Assembly (NCBI RefSeq): GCF_017916325.1
Contig: NC_090170.1
Coordinates: 1,568,501 to 1,632,500 of the forward strand
Length of the DNA stretch: 64,000 nt
Source: Leishmania martiniquensis
Lineage: Eukaryota; Euglenozoa; Kinetoplastea; Trypanosomatida; Trypanosomatidae
Direction of reading: 5' to 3'
Shown: piece by piece, positions 38,162 to 49,719 of the stretch
Layout of the letters: every line of letters starts with the position of its first letter
Numbering within the stretch: position 1 is the stretch's first letter
The notes under the pieces: model-generated
What the model was told of the DNA's origin: nothing
The model's input: the letters and a program-made list of their open reading frames with translations, nothing else
Databases searched by the model: none
Made by a program: the position numbers and the translations under genes

Positions 38162-39919
38162 ATGGCGTTCTCTGGCCCGAACCCCTCCATCTGGGTCGGC
38201 GGCCTTGACCCCGATCTGCAGGAGCAGAAGCTCTACGACTACTTTGTGCGCATCGGCCCCGTCACCTCCGTCCGCGTGTGCGTCGACTCCGCCACCCAGA
38301 AGTCCCTCGGGTATGGCTACGTGAACTTCCAGGACCCCGCGGACGCCGAGAAGGCTCTCGATCAGGCCGGCACCAAGCTTGGGTCCCGCTACCTACGCAT
38401 CGCAAAGATCCAGCGCGACCCCTCAAAGCGCCGCTCCGGCATCAGCAACATCCTGGTCAAGAAGCTCCCGAAGAGTGTCGACACGTACGCACTGAAGGAG
38501 ATGTTCAGCAAGTTTGGCCGCCTTACCGCGATCGGTCTCGCGTGCGATGAGAAGGGCGAGTCTCGCGGTTACGCCCGCATCTCTTTCGAGCGCGAGGAGT
38601 CCGCTGTGGACGCTGTGAAAGAGATGGACGGAATGGAGATGGACGGCCAGGCGATCGTTGTGGAGCGCTACCAACCGCAGCACCGTGATGAGCTGCTGAA
38701 GCAGTACACGAATCTGTACGTCAAGAACCTCGATCCTGCTGTCACTGACGAAAAACTGCGCGCCTTCTTCGCCAGGTACGGCAAGGTTAGCTCCGCGAAG
38801 GTCCGAGACCTCGGCGGTGTGCAGAGCGAGGTCGGCCTCGGCTACGTTGCCTTCGAGAAGCATGACGATGCCGCCCGCGCTGTGGAGGAACTCAACGGCA
38901 AGGAGTGCGAGATCTCCAAGGCGGGCTCCTCGCTCGACGTGAGCCGCTTCCGCTCTCGCGAGGAGCGCCAGCGCGACCGCGAGCGCCAGCGCCGCGAGCG
39001 TGCGCAGCAGCACAGCAAGTACCCGAACCTGTACGTGAAGGGCTTCGATGACACTGTCACGAGCGAGCGCCTGGAGGAGCTGTTCCAGCGCTACGGCGAG
39101 ACTGTGTCCGTGACGGTGATGATGGACAAGGAAACGGGCATGTCGCGTTGCTTTGGCTTTGTCTCCATGAAAGACCAGAACGCCGCCTCGCAGGCAATCC
39201 AGGAGCTGAATGGCAGCACCTTCCTCAGCCCACGTCCGCTTTTTGTCACGTACGCCCTTCGCAAAGATGCGCGTCGCCAGAACCTCGAGGAGCGCAGCAA
39301 GCAGTTCCGCGTGCGCCAGAACCCGATGGGCGGCCCGGGCTTGGGCGGCATGCCGCCGATGGGCTTCATGGGCCCACAAATGTTCAACAACGTCAACATG
39401 CCGCTCATGAACCCGCGCGTGCCGATCATGCCCATGAACGGCATGAACGGTCTAGGGGGCATGAACGGTATGGGCGGCATGAACAGTATGGGCGCCATGG
39501 GACCCATGGGACCCATGGGTGGCATGAACAGTATGGGCGCCATGGGGCCCATGGGTCCCATGGGTGGCATGGCCCGACCGATGGCGCCGAACGCGATGAG
39601 CCAGATGCGCTCTCGGCCGATGCCGCAGAAGCCCCCGATGCAGTCTCTCATGCCGCAGCAGCACCCGCAGGCGCCTCCCCAGGGCCAGAACCTCGCAGCA
39701 GTGCTTGCCAACCTCAACCCCGAGCAGCAGAAGAACGTTCTCGGCGAGCGCCTCTACAGCTACATTGTGCGCAGCCACCCGTCTGTGGCCGCCAAGATCA
39801 CCGGTATGCTTCTCGAGATGGACAACTCGGAGATTCTGAACATGCTGGACTCGCCCTCTATGCTGGACAGCAAGATCGCAGAGGCCCAGGATGTGCTGAA
39901 CCGCCACATGAGCGTGTGA
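38162..39919 (+). CDS. PABP2: Poly(A)-binding protein, probably PABP2
   Basis: A 585-residue cytoplasmic PABP with the canonical layout. RRM1 is at about 10-88 (IWVGGL; LGYGYVNF), RRM2 at about 98-175 (NILVKKL; SRGYARISF), RRM3 at about 187-268 (NLYVKNL; LGYVAFE) and RRM4 at about 289-366 (NLYVKGF; CFGFVSM). A basic Arg/Gln/Glu-rich insert joins RRM3 to RRM4. A Met/Gly/Pro-rich linker (about 385-485) leads to the C-terminal MLLE domain (about 510-585, ERLYSYIV; KITGMLLEMDNSEIL), which binds PAM2 peptides. It binds mRNA poly(A) tails and links them to translation and decay. PABP2 among the three Leishmania paralogues is inferred from recalled synteny with the KKT3 gene. Confidence 0.95.
   Translation: MAFSGPNPSIWVGGLDPDLQEQKLYDYFVRIGPVTSVRVCVDSATQKSLGYGYVNFQDPADAEKALDQAGTKLGSRYLRIAKIQRDPSKRRSGISNILVKKLPKSVDTYALKEMFSKFGRLTAIGLACDEKGESRGYARISFEREESAVDAVKEMDGMEMDGQAIVVERYQPQHRDELLKQYTNLYVKNLDPAVTDEKLRAFFARYGKVSSAKVRDLGGVQSEVGLGYVAFEKHDDAARAVEELNGKECEISKAGSSLDVSRFRSREERQRDRERQRRERAQQHSKYPNLYVKGFDDTVTSERLEELFQRYGETVSVTVMMDKETGMSRCFGFVSMKDQNAASQAIQELNGSTFLSPRPLFVTYALRKDARRQNLEERSKQFRVRQNPMGGPGLGGMPPMGFMGPQMFNNVNMPLMNPRVPIMPMNGMNGLGGMNGMGGMNSMGAMGPMGPMGGMNSMGAMGPMGPMGGMARPMAPNAMSQMRSRPMPQKPPMQSLMPQQHPQAPPQGQNLAAVLANLNPEQQKNVLGERLYSYIVRSHPSVAAKITGMLLEMDNSEILNMLDSPSMLDSKIAEAQDVLNRHMSV
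39479..39568 (+). repeat. Two 45-bp tandem repeats in the PABP linker
   Basis: Units 39479-39523 and 39524-39568 both encode MNSMGAMGPMGPMGG, differing at a few third positions. They lie in the Met/Gly linker between RRM4 and MLLE, flanked by looser GMNGMGG copies. Confidence 0.9.
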
Positions 39920-41820
39920 GCGCACGGCTCACAAAGGCTGCTCCGCTAGGTTCGCGTGCTGCTGCTTCTCTCTCTCTCACGCGCACGCACGCACGTTTGC
40001 GTCACCGCTTCTCACTCGTCTCACTCTGTGTCGACATTTGAAACTGTGCGGCAACGAAAATGGAATACGCGACAGATGGCGAGAAAAGGGCACCGACACG
40101 TTCCGCTTCCGCTACAGCAACTCCCGAGGAACGTAGGGGGGGAAGTGCTCACACGTATCTTGAGTCCTTCATGCACTATCTCCTTGATCATAAGGGCAAT
40201 CTCACCTGCAGCGTTTCGGTTGCCTGCCACTGTGCAGCTGGCAGTCCATAGAGAACCAAGGCTGGAGTGGGCTACTCGCAGCGCGTAGAATGCCGAGATC
40301 GGAGGTGCACGCAGTCTTGCTTTTTTCTCTTGGGGTGCCATTTTCGCCATCTCATCAGATGGCGAGATGTTGTCGGCTGTCGGGGGCGTTGTGTCTGTCA
40401 TCCTTTTTCTGCATAGGAAAGGAGGATACAGACGCGCCACTCGCTCAGGCAAAATGCCGGCACGAAAAGGGAGCGCAACTGGCAGAGAGGATAAAAGGAA
40501 AGGGGGAAAAACGTCGTTGTCTCTTGAGGGCCGACCTCGCAGCAGCATCGCGGCCCCTCGCCTCTCTCTCCCCCACTTTCGCGACCGCCTCTTCCACCTC
40601 CCTGTACATGCACTCCTTCTCGCGACGGTGGTGGTGAGAGGGAAGGTGGCGGCAACAGTAAAATCCCTTTTCTGTCCTGTTCCTTTTTCTTCGCTTGGCC
40701 CTTTTTGGAGACGGTCTGCGTCACCACCGCCCCGATGCCTCCCCTCCTCCTGCGACTGCGCAGTACGGACCGCGTATCTTTCATCTCCTTTTGGTGGCTG
40801 GGGCTAGTGAGGAAGGTGTCGTCCTCCCCGTCCCCTCTCTTTCTCATTCAGCGCCTTTGCTGACGGGCGCGGCTCTTTGTATGATTTCTTTTCTTTCCAC
40901 TTTGGCCGCGCGACTTGTCCGGGGCATTGGCGTCCTCTCTCGCTTTCGCCCGCCCACGGATGAGCGAAGGCCCAACCATGCAAATGGGCAGCATAGAGCA
41001 GCAACAAAGAGAAGTGCATATAATGGCCGTTTTTTGTTTCTTTTTTGTTTTCGTGTCTGTGTGTGCGTGTGTGTTTCTCTTCCTTGCCGTTTTTGGATAG
41101 GATTCTGTGTTTCTTTTTTTTTGTGTGTCTGTGTGTGTGCATGCCGGCTGACGTCGCTCCCTTTTTTTTTTTCTCTCTCTCTGGACCACTCTTCTTCGCT
41201 AGACGTGTGTGCACGTGTGCATGACGCTGTACCTGCGATTTTATTTAGAGGTTCAAGCTGGACCGAGGAACAAAGAAAAGGGTGAGAAGATGACGGGTAT
41301 AGGGAAGAGGGAAGCCCAGGCGAACATGTTACACATATTTTACGGAACTTCTCGTGGCCCTTTCACCCCCTCCCCCCACCTCCCATTCACCTCTCCCCAA
41401 AAAGAAAAAAGAGTGTTTGGTGGTTAAGGATTGTGTTTTCTTTCCCCTTTCTGTCTGTGTGCCCCGTGCCGCTTGTGCAATGTTGTGGACTTACATGCGC
41501 ATGTGTGTGTGTGCATATGTGTGGATGTGGGTGTTTTGCGTGCAAGTCGCCTGATTTGGCGCGCGCGCCTCTCCTTTATGTTGTTGTGCGTGTAAGCACG
41601 AGCGTGTGAGGTGGCCTCTTCCGATTTCATAGGGAAGTGCGCGCGCACAGGTGTTGGATCTGCTTTATCGGCTGTCTGCGTGCGCGTCGGTGCGCGTTTG
41701 GGGTCGCTTCTTCATCGTGTGTGAGGAAGGAGGCTGTGGCCTGTGCTTTGCCGTTGCCACGAGAGACATGATGAGCGCCCACGTATAGTCACGCACAAGT
41801 AATTTATACACACACGCACA

Positions 41821-41840
41821 TATATATATATATATATATA
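41821..41840. repeat. (TA)10 microsatellite
   Basis: Ten perfect TA units preceded by CA-rich sequence. Confidence 0.95.
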
Positions 41841-44800
41841 CAGACAGACACATGCACACACGCGCTAGAGCGTACTGCTTGGGATAAAAGGACAGACGCG
41901 ACGGTAGCGACCGGGCAGACTGCCGCGAAAAGTACCAGATGCGCACGCTACAGGATGACGGAATAGGGTGCATGGGTGTTTTCCTCGCCTTTGATTTGTG
42001 GTCCGCTACCCTTTGCTGCGCCCCCCCCTCCTCCTCCCCTTTCCTCCCTTCACTTCCCTTTTGCTGCGATCTCTCCTTTAAACGGTCGACCTACGCAGAG
42101 AGACCGAGTTGCTACTCCTGTTTTGTTTTTGTTTTCACCCCTCAGTCTCTCGCTCTCTCTCGTAACTCCGTTTTTCTGTTGGTGACGTACCATATCGGGC
42201 GGTCTCGCCTCCTCTTTTCTTTGACACTGGCGCCCTCTGTCTTCGCTCCCCCCATGTCCACTTCCTCGACCTTTTACCACTTCACGACCCATGACATTCT
42301 CTTCCCTTTCTCCCCCCTCCCTCTCTCCACTTTCATTTCTTGGGCCGTTTCGGGATGCTAAGCTCTCTTATATATGCACGACGTTTTTTTAAATGTTGTT
42401 TAGCCCTTTTCTTCCTCTATGCACCTCTTCCTGTGTTTCGCTGGTCTTTTCCTTCTTTTCTTCCCTCTTTCTTTCGCCTCCCCCCTCTCTGTGTCTCGGT
42501 GCTGGCTCAGCTGCATCTGACGCCTGTTTCCGACGAGAGATCTTCGTCGCTCTTTATTTCGTCGTCTCTCGTTCCATTTCCTTGAGCTGCGGAGCCGCTT
42601 TGCCTTCCTTATAGGCGTGCAAGCGCTCTACCCTCTCGAGCTGAGCGTGCGTTTGTATTCGCGCATTGTCTCGGTGAGTGCTGTCTGTGTGCCGTGGCGG
42701 CAGCGATGGCGTCACGGCGATGGCGAGGAGGGGGGGCGTGCAGAGAAAGCTACCACATGAAACGCGAACGACGGAGGAGCGCGCCAATGCCGATGGGTGT
42801 GAGGGACCCAATAGGGAAGTGGAGGGATAAGCGCGCAGCAAAAAGAAACGTTTTCGTTAAAGGGCCAGAAAAAAAGAGTTCTGGGGTGATGATGGCGGTG
42901 TTCGGCACATCACTGCAACACTGCAGTAAGTCAATGCGCAGCGGAGGGCAAATAGGCGAGCCGGCAGACGAGGCGAGAGCATGAGAAGAGGTGTCGGGCG
43001 TGAGGAGCGTTTTTTTTCAATCCTCTCCACCTGCATGAAGACGCATTCACCTTTTCCCTCTGTCTCTTTCGCTCGATTGCTCGCTCGCTTGGGGTTTTTT
43101 CCCCGATTTTCTCCGACCCCAGTCGTGCATCTCGCTAGCTCACTGATAGTGGTGGGCGTGTGGCGCTGTGTGAATGCGGTTGTTGCAGCTCCCATGCTTT
43201 TTCTTGTGTGTATGCGTGTTCTCGTCTTGTGTTACAGTGCTGTGCCGTTACCCTTTCTCGTGAGCCGTGCTTTTATCAGCATCATCGTCGCGCATGTTGC
43301 GCTTCAGTGTGTTATCGGTGTCTTCCTCCACCTGCGGTAGTGCACTCTCCGCCACAGCCCCTGTGACGCACCTTTTGTCTGTCTTGTTTCTCTGCTTTCT
43401 TTTTGATGTATCTGCGACTCACCTTCCCTCCCTTCCCCCCGCGCGCCCCCCTCTTTCCTTCCCTTCGCTTCGTCTGACCTCTAAATTTAGCGGAGCGAAG
43501 CGCCTTTTCTATAACAGTAAGCATGCAAACAGAAACAAGCAAAACGGACAACATTGATGCCTCACTGGGTACGCCTGGGGGGCGAGTGCAGCGATCGAGA
43601 GAGAGAAGCGTCTTCTCCCCCTTGCTTGTTTTCTTTCCTGGACTGCTTTAGAGGGAGATGATGGCGTCGTATGATTTTTGTTTCCTCTTCTCTTGTTTTG
43701 TTGTAAAGGTTCGTCTATTGCTGACTATTCGCCATGCAGCGTGCCGTCTCTTAGCCCCACCGTCGTCGTCATGCTCTCGCTTTCTCTCTCGCCTCGTGTG
43801 CGATGCCTCCACGCCGGGACAACTCAATGGCCATGGCAGTAGGGGAGTGGTGCTCTTGCGATGGGAAGGGGCGCGGCTGCTCTGTTGCTTGTGCGTCGCT
43901 GCGTGGGGAGTAGCAATGTCATAGGTTGATCTTTGACACAGAACATGAGGAGGCTGCCGCGCGCAATGCCAGTTGAGCGTGTCTCCGATGCTTGCGCTTT
44001 TTTTCCGTTAGTTTTCTTGTTTACGCTTGCGTTGCGCATGGGTGGCGCGCGTGAAGGAGCGGTGGGTGGAAGGCGGTGCCCTGTGCACGTGCCAGGGAAA
44101 TGTTGAGGGGGAAAGCATGAACACTCACGGCGTCGACTGACAGAAGCAGAAGTACAGTCACAACAGCGAAAAAAATATGAGGAGGCGAAAAGTACCTGAA
44201 GACCTCGTAGCGACCATTGTTGTGCCCTCGCAGACGCCACGGGGGGGGCCGGCGATTCGTGGAACCGAACGTCACAGCCGCGTGAAGAAAGTTGAGAAGC
44301 ATGCGCGAACAGAGGCAGTCGGGCGTCGTTGAGGAGCCAGCGAGCCTCTTAAGGGGCACACGCGAATATTTGCCAGGAAAATCCGAGGCAAAAAGTAAAC
44401 CTGCGCAAGTTCGACACCGAGACACAGAGCTAAGCCCACGCGAAAAAAAAAAGAGGATCGCGAAATGAACTGCGTGTGGGATAGTGGAGCAGCGGCACCA
44501 GAGAAAGAGAGTGGGAGAGAGAGAGCTATTTTAGAGGCAGAGAATAATCAAGAGGTTGGGGTGCCACAAGCTTGTATCTTTGAAGGCAACGAAACGAACA
44601 CATTGCAACGCACCGGCCGACTTTCGAGCGTCTCTTCGCTGGGCTGAAGTGCCGAACGCGTTCTTCGTCTCTTTTTCTTTCCGCACAGAATTTCGCTCCG
44701 TTGGTCGGATGGAGCTCGTTCGCCTCACCTCTCCGATCGTCTCTCTCTTTTACGTGGACCTTTTTCTTTCTCCGTTATCGTTGATCTTTGAAAAAATGTT

Positions 44801-45070
44801 CATGCGCCTCTTTGCATCTCTCCCCCTCTTTCCCTGTGGGTGCGTTTGTCTCGCTCTGCCGTTTCTTTCGCCTCCCTCATCGAGCTTCATTGCAGATGAC
44901 GCTTCTCTTCTTTTTTGTCGCTCGTCACTCCTTTCGCGCTACGGCGTGCCTCTCTCTCGCTCTTTGTGCATGTGTGCGTGGGGGACGTATGTGTGTATGG
45001 TGTATGTGTGGGTGTGTGGGTAAGTGCGTCTCTAGGCGCCCGTTCGTGCGTGTGTTTTTGTGCCTATGGG

Positions 45071-45107
45071 TGTGAGTGAGTGAGTGAGTGTGTGTGTGTG
45101 TGGGTGT
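45071..45107. repeat. GTGA/GT simple repeat
   Basis: Several GTGA units run into a GT run. Confidence 0.9.
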
Positions 45108-46911
45108 GTCTTTGTGATGACGTTCCGCTTTCTCTTGTGTGATTTTTTTTCTTCCTTTTCTCTTTTCTTTTTTTTCTCCAAGCCGTTGAGGCCGTCGATT
45201 TGTTCCCCCCTTTTCTGCGTTTTTTTTTTGTAATTATTTTCGTCATGGGGCGGAAAGACATTGAAGAAGAAAAAAACAGAAAAGAGGAAAACATCCAAAG
45301 CAAACGGCAGAGAAGTGAGCTTAACGAAAGAGAGAGAAAGAGGAGAAAAAGGCACACGCCCAACACACAAGCACACGTACACACACACACTCATACATAT
45401 CTGTGCATATACAAGTATATGTACATGTACGAGGCAAGCAGCATAAAAACATGCACACATCCACATGCATGCTTGCTCACTCGGCTACAGGACAACACCG
45501 CCAAGAAGTCTCGCTCAGATCTTCCCCCACCCCCTTCTCCCTCTCCTCTCGTCTCTTGCCCCCTCCCCCGCCCTTCCTTTCCATTACCTCTCAGGTTTCT
45601 CTTGCGAGCAGAATCGCAATCCTGTAGGGGGAGCGTATTCGAAAGAGGGCCGTCTTTGAAAGTGGAGGCGATGAGTACAGTGATGGTAACAAGGGAGCAG
45701 AGGCTGCTGTCCTCGGGATGCACAAGAAAGAGGGAGAGAAGCACAGCGACAGAAAACGGGTGAGGAGAAAACAGAGCGCGAAGAAAGACTCGAACGTGGT
45801 GTGGGGCTTGTGGTACTGCAACGTGTGTGTAATTCGGTGTGGGCATGAGCGTGTGTGTGCGCGTGATGGCGCCGCTGTCTCTGCGACGTGTGTGCGTGTG
45901 TGATCGAGAGAGTTTTTTGTGGGTGAGTAACCTTGTCTTATGAATCAGTAAACCTATCAAAGAAAACGAAAAATACAAATGTGATATCAAAAAAAAGAAA
46001 AATGAACCTCAAAAAAGAAAAAGTGAATGGAAGGCGAGTGAGTGGCGAAGGCACACGTGGGCAACCGGCATGCAAAGCGCTGCGGATGACGTGCCGGTAG
46101 CCGTGCGCACGCTCTTGGGCCGAAACGACAGTCTGTCGTTGGATTCTTCGGTATCGCGTGCTCGATAGGGGCTACGGTGGCTGCCACCGCCGCCGGCTCT
46201 TTGTAGAAGAGGCCGTCTTTAGGGTTGGAGTGGGGCAGGGGCAGAGCTCAGCGCCGCGAATAGTGACGCCTTCTATGCTGTTGCTCATGGTGATGGGCTG
46301 CCACCCTTCTCTAATAGTTGTCCTTTGAATGCGTGATAGGGTGTGGGATGGCATGCACATGCAAATATGTACCTCGTCTTCTTGCTCTTCTCGTTTTCTT
46401 TATCGCGTGCCCGTCTGTGTGTGTGTGTACGTTCGTCGCTGTTATTTTTTTTTTCGTCTTAGCTCTCCGCGCCGCCTCTTCGAATCGAAAAGAGAGTTTT
46501 GCCTCACTTGGACTGCTGCAGCGCTCCACTTACGAACGCCGGGGAGAGAGGCACCTTCACCTTTTAGAGCCCATATACCATCAAAAACAACTCTAGAGAA
46601 GCACTGAACCAACTCGCCAGCCGCTCAGGAAGGAGGACGAAAACGGCGCTTCGCGCCTCTTCTGCTGCACGGCATTCTCTCCCCCTTTTGGCGCACCGAG
46701 CGCGGAAGAGGAAACACACACACACACATAGACAACTGGCACGACTTGCCTTGGCGCCGGTTCCGTGCAGGGCAGGGGCTTACGCCTTCGGCGCGCCCTC
46801 CGTTATGAGGTGGAATCTGGCCAGAGCGTCCTCTTTCTAGTGTACTTAGCACCCGAAGACATTTTTAGTTGTATCTTCTCTCTCCAGCGCGGAAGACGGC
46901 GCTAAGGAAGG

Positions 46912-47646
46912 ATGCTCGACTCACTGCGCCTGCTGGTGCTGTCGTTCCTGTATTATTTTGGCTTTACCTATGCTGCCTTTACAGCTCTGAAGCAGCGCGT
47001 CACGACAGCGGAGCCTTCGGGGTTGTCGGCAGTGGCTGAAGGCGTGCCTCCTCCTCGGGCAAAGGTGCTGATCGACATTGCAGCGTTGAAGCTCATGATG
47101 ATGCTCACATCTGTGGCGATGCTCTCGCTTGTCGGGGCTGACTGGTGCCCACTCTTCGCGGAGATGCGCGTCATCTTCATGTACACGCTCCTCTTTGCGC
47201 CACCCTTTACCCAGCAGGAGCTGTATGACCAGTTATTTGCACCTCTCCTTGTTCGCGGCGGCACCTTCGCCCTCTCGCTTCAAAGCGGAGACGTTTTTCC
47301 CAGAAAGATATCACTGTTTGTGGTGCGCCGCTGCATTGATGTCGCGATCGCTGTCATGAACTATACGCAGCGCAGCTGCATTCTCGATGCCGATGCAGCG
47401 CTGGACATCTTGAGTGGCTTGCGACTCAGCCAACGCGCATTGCAGCAGGTCGCGGAGATGACACGCCAATCAGAGGTAACGACGTATGCAGATATGGCGC
47501 GAGACAGCAACTTTGCCGTCGGCATCGTTACCGCACAAGTGCGGCGAGCCCTACTGGTGGGAAGCGGCACGGAGGAATCAAACGCCCGTACTCCGCATCG
47601 CCGCATGATGCGGGATGCCCACGTGGACCCCGAGGGAAGCTGGTGA
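46912..47646 (+). CDS. REEP/TB2-DP1/HVA22-like membrane protein
   Basis: A 244-residue membrane protein. Hydrophobic stretches lie at about 3-25, 57-75 and 85-102. The arrangement fits the TB2/DP1/HVA22 (REEP, Yop1) family: a first hairpin ending FTYAAFTALKQ (family Y-P-A-Y-x-S-x-K-A), a second hydrophobic pair, then WCPLFAEMRVIFMYTLLFAP, corresponding to the family W-x-P-F-Y-x-E-x-K-x-x-F-x-L-W-L-x-x-P. REEPs insert hairpins into the ER membrane and shape tubules or sort cargo. The C-terminal 110 residues look soluble and are not family-typical. The ATG is 25 nt after the acceptor AG. The family match is partial and by eye. Confidence 0.75.
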   Translation: MLDSLRLLVLSFLYYFGFTYAAFTALKQRVTTAEPSGLSAVAEGVPPPRAKVLIDIAALKLMMMLTSVAMLSLVGADWCPLFAEMRVIFMYTLLFAPPFTQQELYDQLFAPLLVRGGTFALSLQSGDVFPRKISLFVVRRCIDVAIAVMNYTQRSCILDADAALDILSGLRLSQRALQQVAEMTRQSEVTTYADMARDSNFAVGIVTAQVRRALLVGSGTEESNARTPHRRMMRDAHVDPEGSW

Positions 47647-49719
47647 ATGACAGCGGCGTCTCTGTCGGCAATGCCCTCCTTGTCCAGTACGAGGACGGAT
47701 GGGCTGATGGAGAGCTTGCATAGCGAGTACTCCTGCTCTTCTTCACAGAGGAAGGAAGGCGGCCGCTCTGACCGGCCGCGTCGCGGTGGCCAGCACCACA
47801 AAAAGCTGCTTGGAGTTCTCTGAGGCGGACATGCTGGCCGCGTGCCGCAGCTTTGCGCCAGAGCAAGCGAAGGGAGCGCCCACCAACAAAGAAAAGAGAA
47901 GCAGGAGGGCCCCCCTCTCCCCATATGACCGCCATCCTTTCCTTCTCACACACATACACACCCACGTAATCTTACAGAGATGCTCTCAACAGACGCAGCG
48001 GCACGCGACGTTATTTTTTTAAATTTCGTTGTTGTTGCCTTCGCCCCACCGCTGCTTTTTTTTCCCATGTGACGTGCTTCTTCTGCTCATGTGTGCCTAC
48101 ACTCTTTTGTCGCTGTGTTTGCTCAAGCCCATTTTTTGTAAGTTCCGCTGTCTTTCCTTCTCCATCCGTCTCTTTGCGCCGGCCTCCCTTCTTCCTCCTC
48201 TTCTCCTCATGGCCGTCTCCCGCGCTTGCTTCCCCCTCTCTCAATGCCTCCTGAAGCCCCACACTCTTTCTCTTCCCCTTTCGCAAGTGTACTTGACCAT
48301 GACTGGTCTTTGCCTTGGAGTGGTGCGCGTAGGGCGAAGGTAAGGGTGCTCCGGTACGCACGTGGGTGGAGTCGGGGACAAAGATGTATATATCTATATA
48401 TATATATGCACGTCCTTTCACACGTTCATTTCGTCTCCGGCTCACCTGTGCCTTCAACAGCTACCCCCCTCTCTCGCGGGGCCTTTGACGCGTAGTCATC
48501 CCCACCCCCTGCCCACGATTGGCTATGGGCTGTGCGGAATAAAAAGAGAAGGAGGCGCATGAGAGAGGGTACCATGCTATGAGGGCGCGAAAAAAATGGG
48601 GTGGCTCACATTCGAAGCATATGGGCCCCCTTTCCTTCGTTCGTTCCTCTCGCCAAGGCGATCTCGTGCCCTCGGCATCGTAACCGCAGATTTATCCAAG
48701 CGATGACTTCTCACAGGGATTTGAGGCGCTTCGGACGAACGCAGATCGTGAGGCTCTGGCGCGGAGGTCATCATCACTCTGTCAAGTGCAAGGGTACTTG
48801 CAAGCGAGCGAAACGTGATGCTCCAGAGGGGTACGTGTGCCTGTGTGTGCTCCAGGCACCCAATGGCTAGCTCTTCTTTTCTTTATATCGAGCTCTTGTA
48901 ATCTTGCCGTTTCTGTGTCTCTTCCACGCCGGCGCGGCGCAATCGCTTCATTCGCCTCCGAAACGCCGGTGTACATCTCACACGCGCACCCACACACTTT
49001 GTACATGATGGGAAACGGGCACATGCGCCTTCTTCTGCGCCCTATATAGAGGTCCAATCGACTGCCTCTTTGTTTTCTGTTTACACATCGCACTCAGAGG
49101 AAACCAATCACTTTCCGTCGAGCGGCGCAGTCGCATGCGCGGATACGTCTCAGCCGGCATTCGTCTACATTTCGTTTTCTGTGCTGCCCCAGACGGAAGG
49201 GAGGGGTGTCGAAGAAACAGCGGAGGGACTATTCACCAGCGGAGCAGTAGGGCATTAGAGTCGGTAAGTGTGTTCGCACGCTCGTAGCAGCTCTTCCATC
49301 GTCTCGGCATCGAAGCGTTTAGTCTCTCCCTCCTCGTACAACTTCGGACACAAAATGTTATGAGCCCCTCTCGTAAGACGACGCTTTTTTTTCGCTTGCT
49401 CACTTTCCTCTGTGGCGGTCACACACACACACACATCTATATACATTTTCGTACATCTCACCAAAGCAACTCTTTAGCCGCTCCTCTTTCAGTGCGCCGC
49501 TGACTTCACGGGCTCAGCTGCGCCGGCTGATGAAACGGCGTGCCACAACTTTTTCACAGTGGTATATATTTTTATGGGAAGCTAACCCTCAAAAGAGAAG
49601 TGCCGATCTCCCTCTTTCTCTGTATTCGGCAAGAGCACAGACCCACAAACGAGGACGTCGCCACCCCTCAACTCAGCCTCTCTGACACGCACGCACTGAG
49701 ACACCTCACGCGCGCCGAA
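47647..49719 (+). other. 2-kb intergenic region, no gene seen
   Basis: UTR and spacer DNA with a TA-rich tract at 48387-48408. A pyrimidine tract at about 49604-49622 and the AG at 49632-49633 probably define the 5' end of the HBS1 mRNA. Confidence 0.6.

Larger units (their letters stand above)
39920..46911 (+). other. 7-kb region without a convincing gene (PABP 3' UTR and spacer)
   Basis: Exceptionally long for this window, where spacers are 0.6-2.5 kb. It is mostly T/C-rich with many homopolymer and dinucleotide runs: (TA)10 at 41821-41840, GTGA/GT repeats at 45071-45107, a T-rich block at 45138-45178 and an A-rich block at 45946-46027. Two islands of more balanced composition, 40021-40548 and 43920-44425, hold minus-strand frames of 175 and 134 codons. 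A pyrimidine tract ending at the AG 46886-46887 serves the next gene. Confidence 0.6.

Noticed and set aside
38423..39379. 318-codon minus-strand open frame
   Set aside because: Antisense to the PABP RRMs; composition is Ala/Leu/His/Val low complexity and mirrors PABP codons.
44465..44647. 60-codon plus-strand frame in the 7-kb gap
   Set aside because: Glu/Asn/Arg-rich with no hydrophobic core; could be chance in purine-rich DNA.
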